Below are positions 11,658 to 16,384 of a stretch of DNA of 16,384 nt, piece after piece. The position numbers were made by a program, and so were the translations under genes. The notes below the pieces were generated by a model. The model searched no databases, was not told the DNA's origin, and saw nothing but the letters and a program-made list of their open reading frames with translations. Each line of letters starts with the position of its first letter. Position 1 is the stretch's first letter. This DNA comes from Jimgerdemannia flammicorona (taxonomy: Eukaryota; Mucoromycota; Endogonomycetes; Endogonales; Endogonaceae): assembly GCA_003990745.1 (NCBI GenBank), contig RBNI01003223.1, forward strand, positions 1 through 16,384, in the 5' to 3' direction.

Positions 11658-14600
11658 ATGAAACAACACACAGGTGATGATTTGTTACTCGCCGAGATCG
11701 ATCTCGGCGGAATCTCGCTAACAATCGTCGAAGATGATCCTGAATGTAAGCTGGACCATTACGAGAGCGGTCTGACGGTACCTGTGAACGGATTTGGGGG
11801 CGGCGTTGAAGCTCAACATGGTGTAGAGGACACACCAATGGGCGGGAAAAGGACTCTACTCTTTGCAGGGTAAGCACTCTGAGAAAATCAATTGCCGTCT
11901 TTGCTGAATTCTCGTCAACGCATGTGGCGACCCCAAATGCCAAGCGACACAAGTAAATCCACCTTGTTATCACGTATATGTACACAAGACTGAGCGCCAG
12001 TACTTGCGAACAGCAGCGAATCTACAAGCCTTGATTTCAGTACTACGTTTGTTGACCTGACCTAATTTCATCATCCATATCTAATGACTACTTCACTCCT
12101 GGGCCATAGCCTCGCGCTCGCCATGTTTGTAGGCGCGCTTAACTCGACCGTCATTGCGCCCGCCCTTCCAATCATTGCAGGTGGGTGGAGGTCACTGATT
12201 CTGGGTTGAATTTCAGTCAAGCGTATACACCCTTATTATATATCTATGGCGATTTTGCTTGATATAATTATATACAGCTGATTTGAATGGCATTGAGAAC
12301 TTGACATGGGTGAGCATAAGATAAAACCAAAAATCTGTTGATGAATTCAATCATTCGATCCCAACCGACCTTTAGAATTCTATATCCAATCTTAATACAA
12401 TAGGTGCCGACCGCCTACCTATTAACGTTCAGTACGTATTTATGTCCCAATCTCGTCCTCCTCGCATACCTCCTACGATCTTTTTCTATCACATTTTTGC
12501 CCGAAAACTTATTCCGTCTGCAACAACTTAGATGCCACTCAACCTATCTATGGCAAAGTAAGATTGTAATAATGTCAATATATAAAGTTGTAGATTTTTG
12601 ATATGGTCGTATGGCATTGCGTTACATTCTCTTTCTCAAGTGCCAATTATTTTCTCTCCTATTTAACATCTCGTCAATATGTCACACAGCTTTCCGGTAC
12701 GCACATCCTCTATACGGTTATAATCAGAATCATACCTTCTTTGTAATCAGACTCAACCTATCATCTTAACCGTCCTACTTGACTCATCCAGACATCTTTG
12801 GTCGCAAGGCTATCCTTTTGTTTTGTCTGATCGTGTTCACGCTTACTTCGATGGGATGCGCTTTGTCAGTAAACATGACGATGCTAATTTTTATGCGGGC
12901 TGCCCAAGGTATACTGCCACTAGCTAGCAAGTTTGAATGCAATAAACCAGTGTGGTTGGATGTATTGCCTATGACCTATTACTGCATTGCTTAGGCCTTG
13001 GCGGTGGCGGTCTCATGTCTACTGTGCTGATTATTATTGCAGGTAAGTACAAATATTCCATAGATGCTTCTAATGGTCTTTTTGTACAGAGTGTATGATA
13101 ACCTTCGATGCTTTCCTGAAATCATAAAAAGACATCTACCCAATCGATCAACGTGCCAAATATCAAGGAATTGCCACGTCCACATTCGGATTAGCCTCGG
13201 TTGTGGGGCCCTGTATGTGAAGCCATTGGCCGAGAATCTCGGATATTCGTTTCTGCTCGTGCATTTGCAATTTTAATATCTTCCACTAACGTCAGAACTA
13301 TCATCATTTTACTTTATATCGCAATACCTTCCTGCCAACAGTATTGGGTGGTGCATTAGTCGGTACGTTCAAGAGTAGTTAAGGAATCTATGGGTCTGGG
13401 AATAGTGCATGCACTGACTTGAATTTACGCAACACGCAATAACGATTTGAAACGTAGATCGATTGAACTGGCGCTGGGCCTTTTGGGTAAGTAGAAGTTA
13501 ATATCGCTGTATTTATACTTACTCATTTTTGTGCATTCCTGCCGAACCCTTGACATCGATTACCACCACTGTATAGGTCACTCCCATCTTTGCCACACCA
13601 GCACTGGTCGTCGTGACCTTTTTCTTCAACCTCAAACATCAGCGAAGTTCCACTATGGAGAAGCTCAAACGTGTCGACTTTTCGGGAACATTTCTCGAAG
13701 TCATAGGAATTACGTGCCTTATGCTTGGTATTAATTGGGGCGGCACAAAGTATGACTGGAACTCGGCTCCCATCATTTCGCTCTTGATCATCTCTTTCAT
13801 ATTACTCAGTGCCTTCATTTATGTTGAAGGCTACCGGGCAGTTGAGCCGGTAAGAACACTGAAGATTTTTATCATTCTTCGACGCATCCTGTCTCGCAAG
13901 CGCTCGCTCATTTAATTAATCTCGTTCTGCTCGATTTTGAAGATTATTCCATTCCGACTTTTCAAGAAAGCAACCATTGTTGCATCCTTTGTTTCGAATT
14001 TCTTCGTGGGCATGAATTTCTTTGCCCTTTTGTATTTCTTCCCCTGGTTGGCAGAGGTAGGCTCAGTTTTGATTTTCATATCAATTTCTCTCGGGTCTTC
14101 GAGTCGATACAACAATGAATGGTTTTCATATCCTTAATTCAAACAGATTGCTTATGGCGCTGACGCAACACAGGCGGGCATTCGTCTTATTCCATTAATG
14201 GTGACAATGTACACATAATTACTGAATCTATGTGCCCGATTCACATCCAAAAAAAACTTCATGAAATATTTACAATATTTTTGATACTTAGGGTTATCAT
14301 GAGTATTGTTCCGGGAATCATGGTCAGCAAAGTCGGCAGAGTCAACCAATACATTGTGGTCGGAAACATACTGGGTGTTAGTAAGTATTTCGCTCTAGGA
14401 AAGCTTTTTTTTTTTTTTTTTTTTTCTTCTTCTAAATCTCACAAATTCCTTGTACCTGACACTTGAATGCCATAATGACATTCTTTTTCATCCAGTCGGG
14501 TTTAGCCTACTTTATACCCTTGACGAATACTCCAACCTTGGCACCCAAGTTGGTTATCTCATCATTAGTGGTGCCGGTAATGTCGATGACGTTACTGTAT

Positions 14601-15451
14601 TACTAAAATGTAGAACAGGCGATTGAAACTGTGCATGCATTCACTTTACCATTAGGTATTGGCCTGGCTCAAATGACAATTCTTGCAGTGCAAGGTTCGT
14701 TTCTTGTCAAATTCGTAGAACAGCGATATAGCATACGGTCAATCGCATAGCAAATATCGTATACTAGTTTCGTATTTAATTTTCCCAATCCATTTAATAG
14801 GGGCGGCCGAACTACGAGGTAAACGTCCGTGAGGCGTCATTCCCACGTGCAGACATTCGCATTCTAACGCTTTTAGCATTTTCATTTGCCGTATTTCTAA
14901 TGTCAGACGTTGCCACCGCGACCGCCTTGTGTCAATTCATGAACACCATGGGGGGCAGTGTCGGTCTGGTATGTTCCCAACAATGAAGCTTCCATCCATA
15001 ATCATATCTCCTACCTTTTCTCGAAGATCTTATTACTCACACGATGCATATTTTTACAGATAATGTTCTCCAGCCTCTATTCAAACAAATTAATTGCACA
15101 CATCCGTGAATTGCCTCAATCGACAATTGTTAGTAATACTTGGTTCAAGCCTCGTCATCATTAACATATTTGTCATCTGATTCATGATTCCGTGTTTTTC
15201 TGCATCCGCACAAACAGGAGGAGGCCATTGCTTACAACTACACATCTTCCTTCGTCGCCATTGGTCGTCTCCCTGATGGAATACGTTTCGCTATTGAGGA
15301 TTCTTACGTGCAATCACTACGCTACATATGGTTTGTGGCCATATTTATGGCGGGAACCGCACTCATAGCCTCATTGGCAATTCGAACCCCGCGAATGAGC
15401 GATCTCGCGAAACAGCGCAAGGAGGCTGCTGCGGTAGAAATGGCTCAGTGA
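11658..15451 (+). CDS. MFS drug:H+ antiporter, DHA2 (14-TM) type
   Basis: This membrane transporter should export drugs or metabolites in exchange for protons. There are 21 exons: 11658-11869, 12110-12180, 12278-12309, 12404-12431, 12532-12557, 12690-12696, 12792-12908, 12995-13042, 13132-13212, 13342-13362, 13458-13486, 13577-13849, 13943-14056, 14147-14208, 14292-14380, 14496-14576, 14656-14694, 14801-14818, 14907-14968, 15060-15128, 15218-15451. They sum to 1713 nt, 570 aa, the normal DHA2 size. A cytosolic acidic N-terminus (about 1-65) precedes TM1, which starts near LLFAGLALAMFVG. Motif A is YGKLSDIFGRK (121-131). The R-x-x-Q-G of TM4 is in MRAAQG. Antiporter motif C is G-x5-GP-x2-GG (200-211), ending TM5, then DRLNWRWAFW. 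The C-terminal tail is charged (KQRKEAAAVEMAQ). Start: the ATG at 11658 has G at -3; an in-frame ATG at 11562 would add 32 residues. The 7-nt exon 12690-12696 encodes part of motif A. Confidence 0.88.
11690..11709. repeat. Perfect 20-bp palindrome inside the first MFS exon
   Basis: CGCCGAGATCGATCTCGGCG reads the same on both strands and encodes part of LLLAEIDLGG in the cytosolic N-terminus. It lies 32 nt after the ATG. It may act as a protein-binding palindrome or be chance. Confidence 0.85.
12690..12696 (+). other. 7-nt microexon in the MFS gene
   Basis: CTTTCCG is flanked by CACACAG on the left and GTACGC on the right. It supplies Leu124, Ser125 and the first base of Asp126. Without it YGK would not join DIFGRK in frame (the preceding exon ends in phase 0, the following one needs a carried base). 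With it, motif A reads YGKLSDIFGRK. Confidence 0.85.
14405..14425 (+). repeat. T21 homopolymer in an MFS intron
   Basis: Twenty-one T residues lie in intron 14381-14495, about 24 nt after the donor and 70 nt before the acceptor, so this is not the polypyrimidine tract of the acceptor. Confidence 0.9.
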
Positions 15452-15905
15452 GAGCTACAAGTTTTTTTTTTTTTTTTTAATGTGAATTATAGATACACTT
15501 GACTGATGTAATTTTACCTTTCATTCGAGGGAAAGCATATGTTGGAGTCAAAAGCCCAAGCCTTATGCATTAGATCCCCAGAATAATTGATTGTATAGAT
15601 CGTTTACTACAAGTTGTGAAATAGATAAAAGCTACAATCAGACTAACCAACAGGATTTACGTCGACATTGCCAAAAATTGACCTATGTGCACAGTTACAC
15701 TTTTCAGTATATGCTCTCACTGCATATAGTGCAAACAACGGATTAAAGAAGCCAAATATTACCCACTAATGGGGTTGAAGAATTGTGCATTATGACCTTG
15801 ACTGCATAAATCACAAAACCCAACCAATATCATACCACACAACTCTGTACTACACATTGTCTTCGCCAGAACCTATCGTCGTCCAACATTTTCTTACCAA
15901 AGACG

Positions 15906-15989
15906 ATGAAGGGGCGAAAAACCACTCGCGAACCTGAGCGGCGAAGGCGAGCAACCGTGAGAGTAACCATCATGGGATATCAGTTGTAG
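15906..15989 (+). CDS. Small Arg-rich ORF or first exon, unknown function
   Basis: MKGRKTTREPERRRRAT is followed by a few more residues and a stop, 27 codons in all. It is locally GC-rich inside an A/T-rich region, and the ATG follows a C/T-rich leader-like stretch. A GTGAGA donor follows the codon for the last Thr of that run, so it could be the first exon of a gene reaching beyond the window. No partner exon was identified. Confidence 0.15.
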   Translation: MKGRKTTREPERRRRATVRVTIMGYQL

Positions 15990-16040
15990 ACCAGCTCAGT
16001 CTATTTGTGAATTGGACATTGACGCGCTTTGTGTTTGCTA

Positions 16041-16131
16041 CTATGCAACACAATTGAAATAGCCATAAACAAAACCGATGTCATCACATATATCTACTAT
16101 AAAAATAGGCTATTTCAATTGTGTTGCATAG
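16041..16131. repeat. Perfect 24-bp inverted repeat with 43-nt spacer
   Basis: The arm 16041-16064 (begins CTATGCAACAC, ends AATAGCC) is exactly complementary to 16108-16131. The match continues outwards as TTTGC on both sides if a 3-nt gap (CTA) is allowed on the left. The A/T-rich spacer 16065-16107 has no ORF. It could be a miniature element, a hairpin RNA precursor, or a 3' end structure. Confidence 0.95.
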
Positions 16132-16316
16132 CAAATCAACATAATTACTGAATTGAATAACGATTTATTGAGCACTGATATGTGTAACAGTGGTCCGAGC
16201 TTGGTGGGGATAAGTATATAATTATTTATAGAGTCATTCATTAACCATTGGAGGTCACGACCTTGTCGATCTATCAACAATTGTAATTCCTCCTGGGTGA
16301 CCAAGCGATTCGCAGC
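16110..16316 (-). CDS. Possible last exon of a minus-strand gene, unknown function
   Basis: On the minus strand a TTTTTAG acceptor precedes an open frame of 68 codons. It begins AANRLVTQEELQLLIDR, an amphipathic Leu/Gln/Glu-rich helix that looks coding. The second half (after about residue 30) is Ile/Asn/Leu-rich and less convincing. The stop codon and the last CYATQLK codons lie inside the right arm of the inverted repeat, so the true 3' end may differ. The rest of the gene would lie to the right of the window. I recognise no family. Confidence 0.3.
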   Translation of the reverse strand, partial: AANRLVTQEELQLLIDRQGRDLQWLMNDSINNYILIPTKLGPLLHISVLNKSLFNSVIMLICYATQLK

Positions 16317-16363
16317 CTAAAAATATTATTTATGAGCGAACAACGCTGCGGTGGGTCGGTGTC

Positions 16364-16384
16364 TTTTTTTTTTTTTTTTTTTTT
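16364..16384 (+). repeat. T tract of at least 21 nt at the window edge
   Basis: An unbroken run of T reaches the last base of the window, so its full length is unknown. If the minus-strand gene is real, this would be an A tract inside its intron. Confidence 0.9.

Larger units (their letters stand above)
15452..16384. other. Right-end non-coding region
   Basis: After the MFS stop codon there is a T17 tract (15462-15478), then about 400 nt of A/T-rich sequence without a recognisable gene. A small Arg-rich ORF (15906-15989), an inverted repeat (16041-16131), a possible minus-strand last exon and a T tract running off the window (16364-16384) follow. Confidence 0.6.

Noticed and set aside
14209..14291. 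Use of GTGACA at 14201 as donor for the MFS intron
   Set aside because: It puts the next exon out of frame. The donor GTACAC at 14209 gives the phase needed and reads PLMVTMVIMSIVPG.

Overview
The window is eukaryotic nuclear DNA and almost certainly fungal. Four of the five recognisable genes are cut into many small exons by short spliceosomal introns with GT..AG borders. Most of these introns are 70-130 nt and many are near 90 nt. The gene families and the short intergenic gaps fit a filamentous fungus. A basidiomycete is my first guess, but an intron mode near 90 nt is long for Agaricomycetes, so an early-diverging fungus is not excluded. No bacterial-type operon, CRISPR array, tRNA, rRNA or intact transposon was seen.

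Layout, left to right. (1) Positions 104-3293 (+): 3' part of an ABCC/MRP-type ABC exporter (TMD2, NBD2 and a Pro-rich tail), 15 exons in the window. (2) Positions 3294-3644: tail-to-tail gap with a 27-nt T tract, a short direct repeat and a perfect hairpin. (3) Positions 3645-5057 (-): Rrp42 (EXOSC7), an RNase PH-fold subunit of the RNA exosome ring, 5 exons. (4) Positions 5058-6085: divergent promoter region. (5) Positions 6086-7153 (+): an intronless protein with two MSP domains. (6) Positions 7154-8088: a gap with an orphan ORF and three 37-bp tandem repeats. (7) Positions 8089-10728 (+): a flavin amine oxidase, 11 exons, 504 aa, ending in a CAAX prenylation box. (8) Positions 10729-11657: a gap with no supported gene. 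(9) Positions 11658-15451 (+): a DHA2-type MFS drug:H+ antiporter, 21 exons including one of 7 nt, 570 aa. (10) Positions 15452-16384: a mostly non-coding end with a perfect 24-bp inverted repeat and a possible last exon of a minus-strand gene.

I assembled the spliced models by hand. Each keeps one open frame from start (or window edge) to stop, and the exon lengths sum exactly: Rrp42 912 nt, amine oxidase 1515 nt, MFS 1713 nt. Family motifs fall across the junctions, which is the main support for the splice sites.

The genes do not form an obvious pathway. Rrp42 is housekeeping. An amine oxidase next to a drug exporter, with an ABC exporter nearby, could suggest detoxification or export, but that is only inference from proximity. 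The most interesting items are the amine oxidase with a predicted lipid anchor, the soluble tandem-MSP protein, the 7-nt microexon inside MFS motif A, and the inverted repeat at the right end.
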